From: Bacteroidales bacterium
GTDB lineage: Bacteria > Bacteroidota > Bacteroidia > Bacteroidales > Tenuifilaceae
Assembly (NCBI GenBank): GCA_020636845.1
Contig: JACJXD010000005.1
Span: 62,001 to 126,000, forward strand
Reading direction: 5' to 3'
DNA length: 64,000 nt
The translations under genes were made by a program, and so were the position numbers. The notes under the pieces were generated by a model, which searched no databases, was not told the origin of the DNA, and saw only the letters and a list, made by a program, of their open reading frames with translations. Numbering within the stretch: position 1 is the stretch's first letter; each line of letters opens with the position of its first letter. Shown piece after piece: positions 25,492 through 34,278 of the stretch.

Positions 25492-26601
25492 CTATTCCCC
25501 GTTAGTATCGGGTTTTCCTCTGAGAATTTCGGCCTGTCGTTTTATGGATTCCTTGTGAACCAAGCGTAGCAGGCTTTTTATGTATTCTTCGCTCAATCCT
25601 AATTTTTGACCGCATTCAATTCGCGATTCCAGTATTTTTTCCCACCTGCGAAGTTGAATTATTGTAACGTTTTTATCACGTTTATACTCTCCAATTTTTT
25701 CAATCAACCGCATTCTGTTGCCTAGCAACTCAAGTATTTGCTGATCGATAGAATCTATTTGGTTTCGGATAGTTTCCAGTTGATCGGTAAAATTCGAATC
25801 GCCTGTTGCCAGTTTATGGAAATTAAGGCTGTTGAGCATGTGCTCAAATTCCTTAAAGTCGAGTTGCTGGCGGGAGTCGCTTAATGCCGTAGGCGGGTTT
25901 GGATGAACTTCGACCATTAATCCATCGTACGATAAATCTATGGCGTGTTGAGCAATTTCCTGAACAAGTTCCCTTTTCCCTGCAATATGGCTGGGATCGG
26001 ATATAAGCGGAAGTTTTGGTAATCGGCTCTTTAAATCGATGGCTAATTCCCATTTTGGAATATTGCGTAAGCGGGAACGCTCGTAAGGGAAAAAACCCCT
26101 ATGGATGGCAGCCAGTTTGGTAATTCCGACTTTATTAAAGCGCTCTATGGCCCCAATCCAAAGTTCTATATCCGGAGTAACCGGATTTTTAACGAGCACA
26201 GGAATATTAGTGGATTTCAACGCTGCGGCTAACTGTTCAACCGAAAAGGGATTGGCTGTTGTTCGGGCGCCAATCCAAACCATATCGATGTTATTTTTTA
26301 GCGCAAGTTCAACATGAGCAGGCGTAGCAACTTCAATTGCCACTTTTAGCCCGGTTTCATTCTTAACGCGGTTAAGCCATTTTAATCCTTCTTCACCGGC
26401 ACCTTCGAAATTCCCTGGACGAGAGCGGGGTTTCCAAATGCCCGCTCTTAATACGGAAACCTGTTTGGTTTTTGCTAAACTCTTTGCTGTGGACAGAACC
26501 TGCTCTTCCGTTTCAGCGCTACATGGCCCTGCAATAATTAACGGGTAGTTTATTCCTTCAAACCAATTATTTAACGGTTCTATTTCTAAGAGGGATTCCA
26601 C
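25492..26601 (-). CDS. Bifunctional DAHP synthase/chorismate mutase
   Basis: A 369-residue fusion. Residues 1 to about 265 are a 3-deoxy-7-phosphoheptulonate synthase of the KDO8P-like type (A-G-P-C-S-A-E, R-A-G-I-W-K-P-R, H-R-G-F). About 275-365 is an AroQ-type chorismate mutase (I-R-N-Q-I-D-S-I-D-Q-Q-I-L-E-L-L, R-L-I-E-K-I-G-E-Y-K). It links the first step and a branch step of aromatic amino acid synthesis, a common layout in Bacteroidota. Its stop is directly against that of purS. Confidence 0.93.
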   Translation of the reverse strand: MESLLEIEPLNNWFEGINYPLIIAGPCSAETEEQVLSTAKSLAKTKQVSVLRAGIWKPRSRPGNFEGAGEEGLKWLNRVKNETGLKVAIEVATPAHVELALKNNIDMVWIGARTTANPFSVEQLAAALKSTNIPVLVKNPVTPDIELWIGAIERFNKVGITKLAAIHRGFFPYERSRLRNIPKWELAIDLKSRLPKLPLISDPSHIAGKRELVQEIAQHAIDLSYDGLMVEVHPNPPTALSDSRQQLDFKEFEHMLNSLNFHKLATGDSNFTDQLETIRNQIDSIDQQILELLGNRMRLIEKIGEYKRDKNVTIIQLRRWEKILESRIECGQKLGLSEEYIKSLLRLVHKESIKRQAEILRGKPDTNGE

Positions 26602-26624
26602 AGTCTTTCCTTAATTTTAGAACA

Positions 26625-26632
26625 CAAAGTTA
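26625..26632 (-). promoter_or_regulatory. Possible -7 box of DAHP synthase/chorismate mutase
   Basis: The minus strand reads TAACTTTG followed by TGTTC, 23 nt before the ATG at 26601. No -33 was found. Confidence 0.35.
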
Positions 26633-26876
26633 ATCAGAACATGGTATTTATATGACTTTATTTTCGATTTTTCGAAAACGGAAAATTGTTCAATGTATTT
26701 CGAGACTTGTGTTTTTGAACTTGAATTTATAGTTTATGAAACTTTAACAAAAGAGGCATAATATTTGTTTTGAGCAAAGGGTGAACTCAAATAGGTATAT
26801 TGCTAATTGTTTAATCAAATAGAAAATTTCTTAACCAATTGAAAAACAACCTAAACTCTAAAAAAACGGAGGCCTT

Positions 26877-28439
26877 ATGAAATCAAAAGTATTTTTAATA
26901 CTAACTGGCATTTTATTGTTTTTGGGAAGTTCCGCTTTTGCACAACTCGACGAACTGCCTAAAAGCGATTCCGCTAAATTTACCGGAGGTGCCATTATAG
27001 GAGCGGTAACGGTTGATGGTAAAAATTACCAACAAGTTGCCATTCGTACCGATATTCCTATTGGAAAGTTCGGGTTTGGACTCGACATGCAAATTCTTCT
27101 TGATGAAAATGGAAATATTCGCAAAGAAGATTGGGATCAATGGCAGGATTATCTTGATAAAATTTACTATATCCGCTTTGGCAAGAAAACCGACCCATTT
27201 TACTTTAAGCTGGGAGGATTAGATTACAGTTACATTGGCTATTCTAACATTTTTAACGGATACACCAATATGCTGGAATATCCAACACGTAAGCGTTACG
27301 GGGGCGAATTGTCGTTTTACATTCCTTCGGAGAAATGGGAAGGAAAGCCGCGTATGGGTGCAGAATTTTTGTTTAGCGATGTAAAGGAGCTGTTTTTGGA
27401 AAGTCCGGCAGAGCCTTCGTTACTATTTGGTACCCGCGTTTTCTTCCGCCCATTAAAAAAGTTGGAGATAGGAGTTTCGCTTGGTGCGGATTTGAATGAG
27501 TATAATGCTTTTTTGGATAGAGATGGAGACGGAGTTCCCGATGCAATTGATAATTATCCTAGTAACGGCAACTGGGCTACCGATATGGATAAAATTAGCA
27601 CATCGGACTGGAATCATCTTTTAGATGATTCGTATTGGGGTGCAACTCGGGCAGAGGCGTATCAGAATTTATTGGCTGCGGGTTTGGTACCATCCGATAC
27701 AACCCGTATGTCCGATTTGTTTAACCTTGCAGGACAAACCTCGAGAATGTATGCTGCTAGTGTTGACATAGGAATTCCCGTTATTGAACGCGAAAAATTT
27801 CAATTTGATATTTATTCCCATTTTACCCAATTAAAGGGGGAGAAAACATACGGCTGGGGTGTTGCACTTCCGGGTATGCGTTTTATTATAGGAACAGGAA
27901 GTGTGAATAATTTTTTAACGTTGAAAGCAGAGTACCGCCGTTCTTCTAAAGAGTTTATGTTTGGATACTTTAATAACACTTACGATATTGAACGTGCGCA
28001 GTTTACCAGCAATGGACAGGTAATAACAAAACAACAGCAGCTATTGGCTATAACCCATGAAATGAATGGAGTTTATGCCAGTGCTGAGTTGAACCTGTTG
28101 AACTATGTGGTGGTATATGGCGGATATCAGGATTTGATGGGAACCGGCGATGATCACATACGTTCCATTCATGGAGAGTTACGTATGGGCGAAACGTTGA
28201 AGAACATGCTTCACTTTGCCGATGTAAAGGGGTATTATATTCAAAATAACGTTCAGGATTTTAAGGAATGGAAAACGCCTAGTTCGTTGGTTGGATTTTC
28301 AGTCGGATACAACTATAAAGGCGCTATCGTAGGATTAGATTACCGATGGACATTTCAGGACTTGGATGGAAACGGCATAATTCGTGGTAACAATGAAACT
28401 ATAAAAACCATTAGTTTTCGTACTGCCGTTACATTTTAG
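26877..28439 (+). CDS. Outer-membrane beta-barrel protein with calcium-type repeat
   Basis: A 520-residue exported protein with signal cleavage after Ala22, so the mature chain begins Gln23. The body is rich in beta strands with aromatic ends and closes on I-S-F-R-T-A-V-T-F, consistent with a barrel. Residues about 214-228 carry D-R-D-G-D-G-V-P-D-A, like the Ca2+-binding thrombospondin type 3 motif, which would sit in an extracellular loop. The ATG is preceded by GGAGG at 26868-26872, a rare full Shine-Dalgarno in this genome. Function unknown. Confidence 0.75.
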   Translation: MKSKVFLILTGILLFLGSSAFAQLDELPKSDSAKFTGGAIIGAVTVDGKNYQQVAIRTDIPIGKFGFGLDMQILLDENGNIRKEDWDQWQDYLDKIYYIRFGKKTDPFYFKLGGLDYSYIGYSNIFNGYTNMLEYPTRKRYGGELSFYIPSEKWEGKPRMGAEFLFSDVKELFLESPAEPSLLFGTRVFFRPLKKLEIGVSLGADLNEYNAFLDRDGDGVPDAIDNYPSNGNWATDMDKISTSDWNHLLDDSYWGATRAEAYQNLLAAGLVPSDTTRMSDLFNLAGQTSRMYAASVDIGIPVIEREKFQFDIYSHFTQLKGEKTYGWGVALPGMRFIIGTGSVNNFLTLKAEYRRSSKEFMFGYFNNTYDIERAQFTSNGQVITKQQQLLAITHEMNGVYASAELNLLNYVVVYGGYQDLMGTGDDHIRSIHGELRMGETLKNMLHFADVKGYYIQNNVQDFKEWKTPSSLVGFSVGYNYKGAIVGLDYRWTFQDLDGNGIIRGNNETIKTISFRTAVTF

Positions 28440-28457
28440 CATAGTTTGGGGTAAAAT

Positions 28458-28489
28458 GAAAGCCGTTGGCGTTTAGCTAACGGCTTTTT
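28458..28489 (+). terminator. Terminator between the barrel gene and the radical SAM gene
   Basis: The arms AAGCCGTTGGC and GCTAACGGCTT pair over 11 bp with one G-U and a 5-nt loop, then T5 on the plus strand. It can serve the convergent minus-strand operon too, but that side has a weaker T tract. Confidence 0.85.
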
Positions 28490-28509
28490 GATTCCGGGCT
28501 ATTTTTGCG

Positions 28510-29517
28510 TTAAAAGAAATCGTACTGACTGCTGTATTTTTCGGCCAATTCAATAGGCTGTTTTTTGTAACTATGAAATATTTTCCGAAGAGTTTTTCCT
28601 GCCCACTTTGTTCGTTTTAAGTATTGGCTGTAAGTTTCTTTTTGCCATTCAAAATCTTTAGCAATAACCATTTCGGGCGATACGTATTTGTATGTTTCCT
28701 CAATTATGGAACTTAACGGGTTCCTTTTTTTGTACGAAGGATTTTGCGTGTTGGCCAGCAATAAAACATTATTCCTTTTGCACTCCGCTTTTAATGAATC
28801 TATAACATTGTAATACTTTGTGATTATTTCGGGAGAAATAGCATTGTAGTTTTCTCCGCCAATATCCATTACAGGTCTTACCTGTAAGGTGTTTACCCCA
28901 TACTTTCCGAAGACATCAAAAAAGTTTGCTAATTCAGTATAATTATCTGCGTTTGCTGTAAAGTTTACTCTTAAGGAAGTTTTAAATCCGCTCCGCTTTC
29001 GTTGCTTATTAAACTCATTTAAAATGAAATGAATTTTATCCCATTTAGCTCCGGTCATTAAGTGTTCGTATGTTTCCTTACACGTTCCATGAATCGAAAT
29101 GGTAAGTTCGTTTAATTCTGCATTAAGCAAATCGGAAATGTTTTCACCGGAAAGAAGTTGCCCGTTGGTTACCAGTCCAACATGCGGTACGTTATGAAGT
29201 TTTGCCAACTTCACAACTTTAACAAAATTTTTGTACATGGTAGGCTCTGCTCCGCAGCCAACCATTACCTGTAATGCTTGGGGAAATATGCTTTTGGCCA
29301 GTAATTTTAATTCCTCTAAAGTAAACTTTGAGGAGGATGGTTTTCTGCTTTTGCTAAAATAGCACATACGACACCTTAGGTTACATGCAAAAACAGGGTC
29401 AATTCGAACGGAGTAATAGCGTTTGTGGGTTAATTGTGCCATTACAATTAAGAGCAACTTTATTCTGTTGCTCTTAATCATACGGTTTACCTTTAACAAT
29501 CGGTATATCTGAACCAT
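28510..29517 (-). CDS. Radical SAM protein
   Basis: A 335-residue protein from the ATG at 29517. The C-x3-C-x2-C cluster is Cys45, Cys49, Cys52 (C-N-L-R-C-R-M-C), then a G-C-G-A-E-P motif and other TIM-barrel segments. No additional cysteine-rich SPASM or twitch cluster is present in the C-terminal part, so only one 4Fe-4S cluster is expected. An upstream start at 29565 would overlap the small protein gene. The function is unknown. It is the last gene of the cytochrome bd operon. Confidence 0.75.
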   Translation of the reverse strand: MVQIYRLLKVNRMIKSNRIKLLLIVMAQLTHKRYYSVRIDPVFACNLRCRMCYFSKSRKPSSSKFTLEELKLLAKSIFPQALQVMVGCGAEPTMYKNFVKVVKLAKLHNVPHVGLVTNGQLLSGENISDLLNAELNELTISIHGTCKETYEHLMTGAKWDKIHFILNEFNKQRKRSGFKTSLRVNFTANADNYTELANFFDVFGKYGVNTLQVRPVMDIGGENYNAISPEIITKYYNVIDSLKAECKRNNVLLLANTQNPSYKKRNPLSSIIEETYKYVSPEMVIAKDFEWQKETYSQYLKRTKWAGKTLRKIFHSYKKQPIELAEKYSSQYDFF

Positions 29518-29528
29518 TTTAAAGTATT

Positions 29529-29654
29529 CTAGTTGTCCTTTGCCTCCGGATTTTTCTTCTCCCATATTTTAATGGCCCATATCGAAAGTTTATAGCTGAG
29601 GTAAATAAGTATTGGCCAACTTATAAACCAAAGTATTTCTGTCAAGTGTTTCAT
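29529..29654 (-). CDS. 41-residue single-pass membrane protein, CydX-like candidate
   Basis: A short ORF of 41 residues lies 13 bp after cydB and is followed 11 bp later by the radical SAM gene. It starts MKHLTEILWFISW, has one hydrophobic segment (about 5-28) and ends in a charged tail (K-I-W-E-K-K-N-P-E-A-K-D-N). The W-F-I-S-W-P-I-L stretch resembles the W-Y-F-A-W-I-L-G start of CydX, the small third subunit of E. coli cytochrome bd. Position, size and membrane topology support a CydX-like subunit. The similarity is short and unproven. Confidence 0.6.
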   Translation of the reverse strand: MKHLTEILWFISWPILIYLSYKLSIWAIKIWEKKNPEAKDN

Positions 29655-29667
29655 AGTTGCGGTCTTT

Positions 29668-30819
29668 TTAGTAAACGTGCGATTCGTTATTTATTTCTTC
29701 CTCGTTAATCTTTTTAACATTTATGCTTTTCCATGCATACCAAATGTATGCAATTACAAATGGAATTAATATCGATACAATGCTCATTGCAGTTAGCGTA
29801 AACTTGCTTGAAGAGCTGTTGTATATGGTTAGCGAGCTTTGCAGGTCGAATGTGGAAGGGTAGTATGCGGTATTATTATATCCGGCAATTAGGAAGAGAG
29901 CCAAAACAGCCAGAACTGTACCAAATCCTGTAAACCAAATCCCTTTTGTATATGTTTTTAAAAGTGAAGCGGCAATTCCCCAAAGCACTAAAACTACTCC
30001 TGCTAAGAAAATAATTAGTACAATTGGCATTTGTATAAGATTATGGAAATATTTAAAGTTTTCCATGAACACCGTACCGTCGCTTGGGTTTACGGCAAAG
30101 CCTTGTCGAAGCATTAGCCATATTACAAAAGTTAGAAAAAATACAAGAAACGGTATTGCGTTGTAAAGTAATTGCTTCCGCGAACGTTTAAAAATTTCAT
30201 CATTATCAATAGTATTCATAAAATACAGAGTTGCAAGTACCCTTGCCAGAAAGAAAACAGCTAGACCTAACGACAGGTTATGCAAGTTCAGTGCGGCTTC
30301 GAGCCCGTGCCAAGGTGTTTCCCACGACGATATTACAGTGTTTGCACTGTTTGCAAGGTTCAGTTTGTTAACGGAAAATTCGGAACCGGTGAAAAAGGTT
30401 GCTACTGCTATTCCCAGTAAGATTGTTCCTAAAAATCCATTAACAAAAAGAAACGCATCGTAGGTTCGTTGTCCTAGAAAATTGCTTGGTTTACTACGAT
30501 ATTCATAGGATATGGCCTGTATGATGAAGCAAAACAAAATGGCCATCCAAACCCAGTATGCTCCGCCAAAGCTGGTGGAGTAGAATAGAGGAAACGATGC
30601 GAAAAAAGCACCACCAAAGGTAACTAGTGTTGTAAACGTAAATTCCCATTTACGGCCTAACGCGTTTACAAGTAATGTTTGTTCTGTTTTGTTCTTTCCA
30701 AGGGTGTAAATAAGCGTTTGGCCTCCTTGAACAAAAAGTAGAAATACCAATATGGCTCCTAGTAGCGAAATTATAAACCACCAGTAATGCTGTAGAAGTA
30801 TGTATGTTGTATCGGTCAT
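29668..30819 (-). CDS. cydB: Cytochrome bd ubiquinol oxidase subunit II
   Basis: A 383-residue inner-membrane protein with about nine helices. It is the second subunit of cytochrome bd, which stabilises the diheme centre of CydA. It starts 2 bp after the cydA stop. With cydA, this gives a high-affinity oxygen reductase that uses quinol, supports microaerobic growth and defends against oxygen. Confidence 0.93.
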   Translation of the reverse strand: MTDTTYILLQHYWWFIISLLGAILVFLLFVQGGQTLIYTLGKNKTEQTLLVNALGRKWEFTFTTLVTFGGAFFASFPLFYSTSFGGAYWVWMAILFCFIIQAISYEYRSKPSNFLGQRTYDAFLFVNGFLGTILLGIAVATFFTGSEFSVNKLNLANSANTVISSWETPWHGLEAALNLHNLSLGLAVFFLARVLATLYFMNTIDNDEIFKRSRKQLLYNAIPFLVFFLTFVIWLMLRQGFAVNPSDGTVFMENFKYFHNLIQMPIVLIIFLAGVVLVLWGIAASLLKTYTKGIWFTGFGTVLAVLALFLIAGYNNTAYYPSTFDLQSSLTIYNSSSSKFTLTAMSIVSILIPFVIAYIWYAWKSINVKKINEEEINNESHVY

Positions 30820-30821
30820 GG

Positions 30822-32384
30822 TTATTTCCCTCCTTCTTTAGGTCCAAGTTTAATTTGTTTGAACATAATTTTTAGTTCTGCAATTAGCAGCGTAGTAAAA
30901 ATGATTAGGAATAGGAAGAATGTTACCTGTACAGCCCCCGAGTCGATTCTGGAAACAGCCGCTACCGATGGAAGAATATCCTGTATTACCCAAGGTTGTC
31001 TGCCAACTTCAGCAACAATCCATCCTGCCTGGCTGGCAATGTATGCCAAAGGAATCATAAGTATCGAGATACGAAGTAGCCACTTTTTAATTTTAAACTC
31101 TTTGCGAAGGGCTAGGTATAGTAGAACAGCAAAAAAGAGTATAAACAGAAATCCAAGCCCTACCATTATGTGAAAGCTGTAGAATGTTAGCGGAATGTTT
31201 GGAATTATACTTTTGGGATTGTTAAGGTAACCATATCCAAAGTATTCGAAATTACTATCAAGCAAATTTTTATGGTAGGCCATGGCTGTGGTATCCTTTG
31301 CATCGGAAGCTGCCTTGTAGTCGGCAAGTGCCTGTATGGCAATTTTTCCACGTTCCATTTTTTGTTCCAACGATAATGCTAATTGTTCTTTCCCTTCCTT
31401 ATTGGTGTAAATGTAACCTCCTTCAACCAAGTTTTTAACACCCGGAACAAATGCTTCCCCTGAACGGTATCCGAGAAATGATAGCAAACGGGGAATTTGA
31501 ACGCGAAATACGAATGGATTTCTACTGTCGTTGTATTCTTTTCCGGGGGTTAAGGCGCCAACTACAACTAAAGGTGCGCCTTCGGAACCTTCGTATAATC
31601 CTTCCATTGCAGCAAGTTTCATCGGCTGTTTTTGCGCAACCTGATATGCAGAACCGTCGCCTGTTAGCACTAAGAATAGCGATGTTACTAACCCGAATAC
31701 TGATGCGATAATTATGCTACGTTTTGCAAGCAACAAATGGCGTCCCTTTAGTATGAACCAAGCGCTCACGCCGATAACAAATATTGCCGATAGCACATAA
31801 CCGGAAGATACCGTATGTAGAAATTTATTTATTGCAACCGGAGAGAACAAAACATCCCAGAAGTTATTCATTTCGTTTCGGGCTGTTTCGGGGTTAAAGT
31901 GCATTCCTGCAGGATGCTGCATCCATGCGTTGGCTACCAAAATCCATAATGCCGATAGATTTGCCCCAATGGCTACCAACCATGTAGAAATAAGGTGAAA
32001 CTTTTTGCTGACCTTATTCCATCCAAAGAACATAACGGCAATAAAGGTAGATTCCATGAAGAAGGCCATTATTCCTTCAATAGCTAAAGGTGCACCAAAA
32101 ATATCGCCGACAAACCAAGAGTAGTTGCTCCAGTTAGTTCCAAACTCGAATTCGAGAATAATGCCAGTTGCTACGCCAATGGCAAAGTTTACTCCGAAAA
32201 GAGTCATCCAAAACTTGGTTATCCGTTTCCACTCCTCGTTTTTCGTTTTGTAGTATAGCGTTTCCATGAACGCAATAATAAATGCCAAACCTAGGGTTAG
32301 TGGAACAAAAACCCAGTGGTACATGGCAGTTAGGGCAAATTGTGCCCGAGACCAGTTAACCAGCGAAAGATCGAAATGTTCCAT
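30822..32384 (-). CDS. cydA: Cytochrome bd ubiquinol oxidase subunit I
   Basis: A 520-residue quinol-oxidising subunit with all three haem groups. Haem ligands are visible: His23 (in A-M-Y-H-W), His190 (in K-F-L-H-T) and Met407 (in F-H-I-M-V-G). The quinol-binding segment G-D-G-S-A-Y-Q-V-A-Q-K-Q-P-M-K-L is present, with a long loop after it, as in the long Q-loop form. The preceding gene is a DUF4492 protein. Confidence 0.95.
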   Translation of the reverse strand: MEHFDLSLVNWSRAQFALTAMYHWVFVPLTLGLAFIIAFMETLYYKTKNEEWKRITKFWMTLFGVNFAIGVATGIILEFEFGTNWSNYSWFVGDIFGAPLAIEGIMAFFMESTFIAVMFFGWNKVSKKFHLISTWLVAIGANLSALWILVANAWMQHPAGMHFNPETARNEMNNFWDVLFSPVAINKFLHTVSSGYVLSAIFVIGVSAWFILKGRHLLLAKRSIIIASVFGLVTSLFLVLTGDGSAYQVAQKQPMKLAAMEGLYEGSEGAPLVVVGALTPGKEYNDSRNPFVFRVQIPRLLSFLGYRSGEAFVPGVKNLVEGGYIYTNKEGKEQLALSLEQKMERGKIAIQALADYKAASDAKDTTAMAYHKNLLDSNFEYFGYGYLNNPKSIIPNIPLTFYSFHIMVGLGFLFILFFAVLLYLALRKEFKIKKWLLRISILMIPLAYIASQAGWIVAEVGRQPWVIQDILPSVAAVSRIDSGAVQVTFFLFLIIFTTLLIAELKIMFKQIKLGPKEGGK

Positions 32385-32390
32385 AGTCGG

Positions 32391-32606
32391 TTATTTTGAT
32401 TTAGTTGTTAGTTGCTCAATTACATAGTTGCTGCGGTCGGAATCCGAGTCGAAATTTCTTTTTAGAAGATTTGGGAAGAAGAATATTTTTAGAATAGCAA
32501 ACATTATGAAAAGTTTTATAAGAATTATTAACCACAGGCTTTTGCCAACGGTCATGCTTTTAAAACCTTCATAGTAAAATAGGAATACTTTTTTTAGAGG
32601 GTTCAT
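32391..32606 (-). CDS. DUF4492 protein
   Basis: A 71-residue membrane protein from the ATG at 32606 with the DUF4492 pattern: F-Y-Y-E-G-F-K-S-M-T-V-G-K-S-L-W, one helix, then F-F-F-P-N. The gene lies 6 bp before cydA. Homologues are often found next to cydAB in Bacteroidota and Campylobacterota (from memory), so a role in cytochrome bd assembly or stability is plausible but unproven. Confidence 0.8.
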   Translation of the reverse strand: MNPLKKVFLFYYEGFKSMTVGKSLWLIILIKLFIMFAILKIFFFPNLLKRNFDSDSDRSNYVIEQLTTKSK

Positions 32607-32623
32607 GTTTGCAGTTGTTACAT

Positions 32624-32631
32624 CAAATTTA
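32624..32631 (-). promoter_or_regulatory. Possible -7 box of the cytochrome bd operon
   Basis: The minus strand reads TAAATTTG, 18 nt before the DUF4492 ATG. CAA triplets lie upstream at 32647 and 32658, but spacings of 15 and 26 nt do not fit the consensus. Confidence 0.35.
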
Positions 32632-32681
32632 ATTAAATTTCTTAAACAATGAAAAAGCAACAAGGTTTAGAGGAAAATGAA

Positions 32682-32707
32682 AAAGACTTCGCTAATGCGA
32701 AGTCTTT
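32682..32707 (-). terminator. Intrinsic terminator of the cyclophilin gene
   Basis: A perfect 11-bp stem (AAAGACTTCGC and GCGAAGTCTTT) with a 4-nt loop, then a T-rich tract on the minus strand, 24 bp after the stop. Confidence 0.85.
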
Positions 32708-32730
32708 CCTATAACTTATAATGGTTGTTT

Positions 32731-33189
32731 TTATTCTTCAACAATTACAATTTTCTCTATTTTATCGCCTGCCCTTATTTCATCGATAACATCCAAACCT
32801 TCATAAACTTTACCAAAGCAGGTGTGTTGCCTATCGAGGTGCTTTGTGTTTTCCCTGCTATGGCAGATAAAAAATTGCGAGCCGCCCGTATTTCTACCGG
32901 CGTGAGCCATAGAAAGCACACCACGATCGTGATACTGATTGTTCCCGCTTAGTTCGCAGTTAATTTTGTAACCGGGGCCACCGGTTCCCACGCGGGGATC
33001 ATTCATATCCTTTGAAAAGGGGCAGCCTCCCTGTATTACAAAGTTCGGAATAACTCTATGAAATGCCAATCCGTCGTAAAATCCGGATTTAGCCAGTTTT
33101 ACAAAGTTTTCTACCGTGTTAGGGGCATCTTCTTCGTAAAATTTTACTTTCATTACACCTTTCGGGGTGTGAATTTCTGCTGTTCTCAT
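32731..33189 (-). CDS. Cyclophilin-type peptidyl-prolyl isomerase
   Basis: A 152-residue cytoplasmic cyclophilin without signal peptide. F-H-R-V-I-P-N-F-V-I-Q-G-G carries the active-site Arg, and G-S-Q-F-F-I closes the substrate site. It isomerises prolyl bonds during protein folding. The ATG at 33189 follows a better promoter match than most genes here. Confidence 0.93.
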   Translation of the reverse strand: MRTAEIHTPKGVMKVKFYEEDAPNTVENFVKLAKSGFYDGLAFHRVIPNFVIQGGCPFSKDMNDPRVGTGGPGYKINCELSGNNQYHDRGVLSMAHAGRNTGGSQFFICHSRENTKHLDRQHTCFGKVYEGLDVIDEIRAGDKIEKIVIVEE

Positions 33190-33213
33190 CAAGTCGTGTT
33201 ATTTAAATTTTTA

Positions 33214-33245
33214 CAAATGTACGAAATGTTTATGGTCTTAAACAA
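33214..33245 (-). promoter_or_regulatory. Promoter of the cyclophilin gene
   Basis: On the minus strand TTG (33245-33243), 21 nt, then TACATTTG (33221-33214), 24 nt before the ATG. Confidence 0.55.
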
Positions 33246-33283
33246 TCGCAAAACTCGGTTAAAAGGTATCGTAGGTTGCTCGT

Positions 33284-34084
33284 TTACTTGTCGAGAAAGA
33301 CGGTTTGTATAATCATAAAAATTGCCATAGCAACAAATACATACCCCACAACTTTACTGATTACTTTCTCGGAAACTTTAACTGAAATTCGCGAACCAAC
33401 TTGTCCGCCAATAAAAACAACTCCGGCCAATATAAGTGCCAATGTCCAATCAATATTGGTGTTTATTAAATGGCCTGCAAGCCCGGTAATAGCGGTAATG
33501 CTAACCATTAGCGCAGATGTGGCTATGGCAATTTTAACCGGTATGTTAAACCAAAGTATCATTACCGGAATTTTTAGCATTCCACCTGCAATCCCCAATA
33601 ATCCCGATAAGTAGCCTGAAATAAATGTTATCGGAATCATTAGAAAAATAGGGATGCTGTAACTTTCGCCGTTGAATTGTCGGACCCAGTGTCCGAATCC
33701 CTGTTTCAGTACGCCCTTTTTAGCATTGGATGTTTTCCCTTTTATGGTTATAAAGGCCAGAACAAGCAGAATGATCGAGAACATGATTTTAAGTAACATC
33801 GGATTAAAATGTACCGAGGTGATGCCTCCGGTAAAGGAGCCCATATCGGTAAAAATTTCCATTACTATAGCCAACTTCCAATCAACCAGATTGGCTTTGC
33901 GGTATCGTAGAAAAGCCGAAAAGCCTGTAATTGCAATTAAAAAAAGGCTAACAGGCGATGCTGCGTGAAATGAATAGCCCATTAACAGTAAAATGGGAAC
34001 ATATATTACACCTCCGCCAATTCCTATTAGCGATGCAACTGCCGCTACCAGCAAAAAGATAATTGCAATAAAAACATATTCCAT
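33284..34084 (-). CDS. TauE/SafE-family membrane transporter
   Basis: A 266-residue protein with about eight membrane helices. The repeated G-I-G-G-G-x-x-x-V-P and L-G-I-A-G-G-M-L-K-I-P-V segments are typical of the TauE/SafE family of sulfite/sulfonate or other anion exporters. The substrate is unknown. It stands alone, 200 bp from the EF-G2 gene. Confidence 0.85.
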   Translation of the reverse strand: MEYVFIAIIFLLVAAVASLIGIGGGVIYVPILLLMGYSFHAASPVSLFLIAITGFSAFLRYRKANLVDWKLAIVMEIFTDMGSFTGGITSVHFNPMLLKIMFSIILLVLAFITIKGKTSNAKKGVLKQGFGHWVRQFNGESYSIPIFLMIPITFISGYLSGLLGIAGGMLKIPVMILWFNIPVKIAIATSALMVSITAITGLAGHLINTNIDWTLALILAGVVFIGGQVGSRISVKVSEKVISKVVGYVFVAMAIFMIIQTVFLDK

Positions 34085-34212
34085 GGGTTAACTTTAATGA
34101 ACTTTTTTTGAGAATGGAAAAACAGGTAATGCAAAGTAGCAAATTTTCGGTAATCAACCTTTATTTAATGTAAACTCATAATTATTGTAAAGTTGCTGCC
34201 ATTTGTTACGAT

Positions 34213-34240
34213 AAAAAAGGAGGTTGTTAGCCTCCTTTTA
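34213..34240 (-). terminator. Intrinsic terminator of the EF-G2 gene
   Basis: The 9-bp arms AAAAGGAGG and CCTCCTTTT lie either side of a 7-nt loop, followed on the minus strand by T6. Confidence 0.85.
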
Positions 34241-34278
34241 TTACTCTATTTTAAGTTGAAATTTCAATTCTAATAAAT

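Noticed and set aside
26693..26761. 22-residue ORF before the calcium-motif barrel gene
   Set aside because: No membrane or charge pattern, no Shine-Dalgarno and no clear promoter; likely chance.
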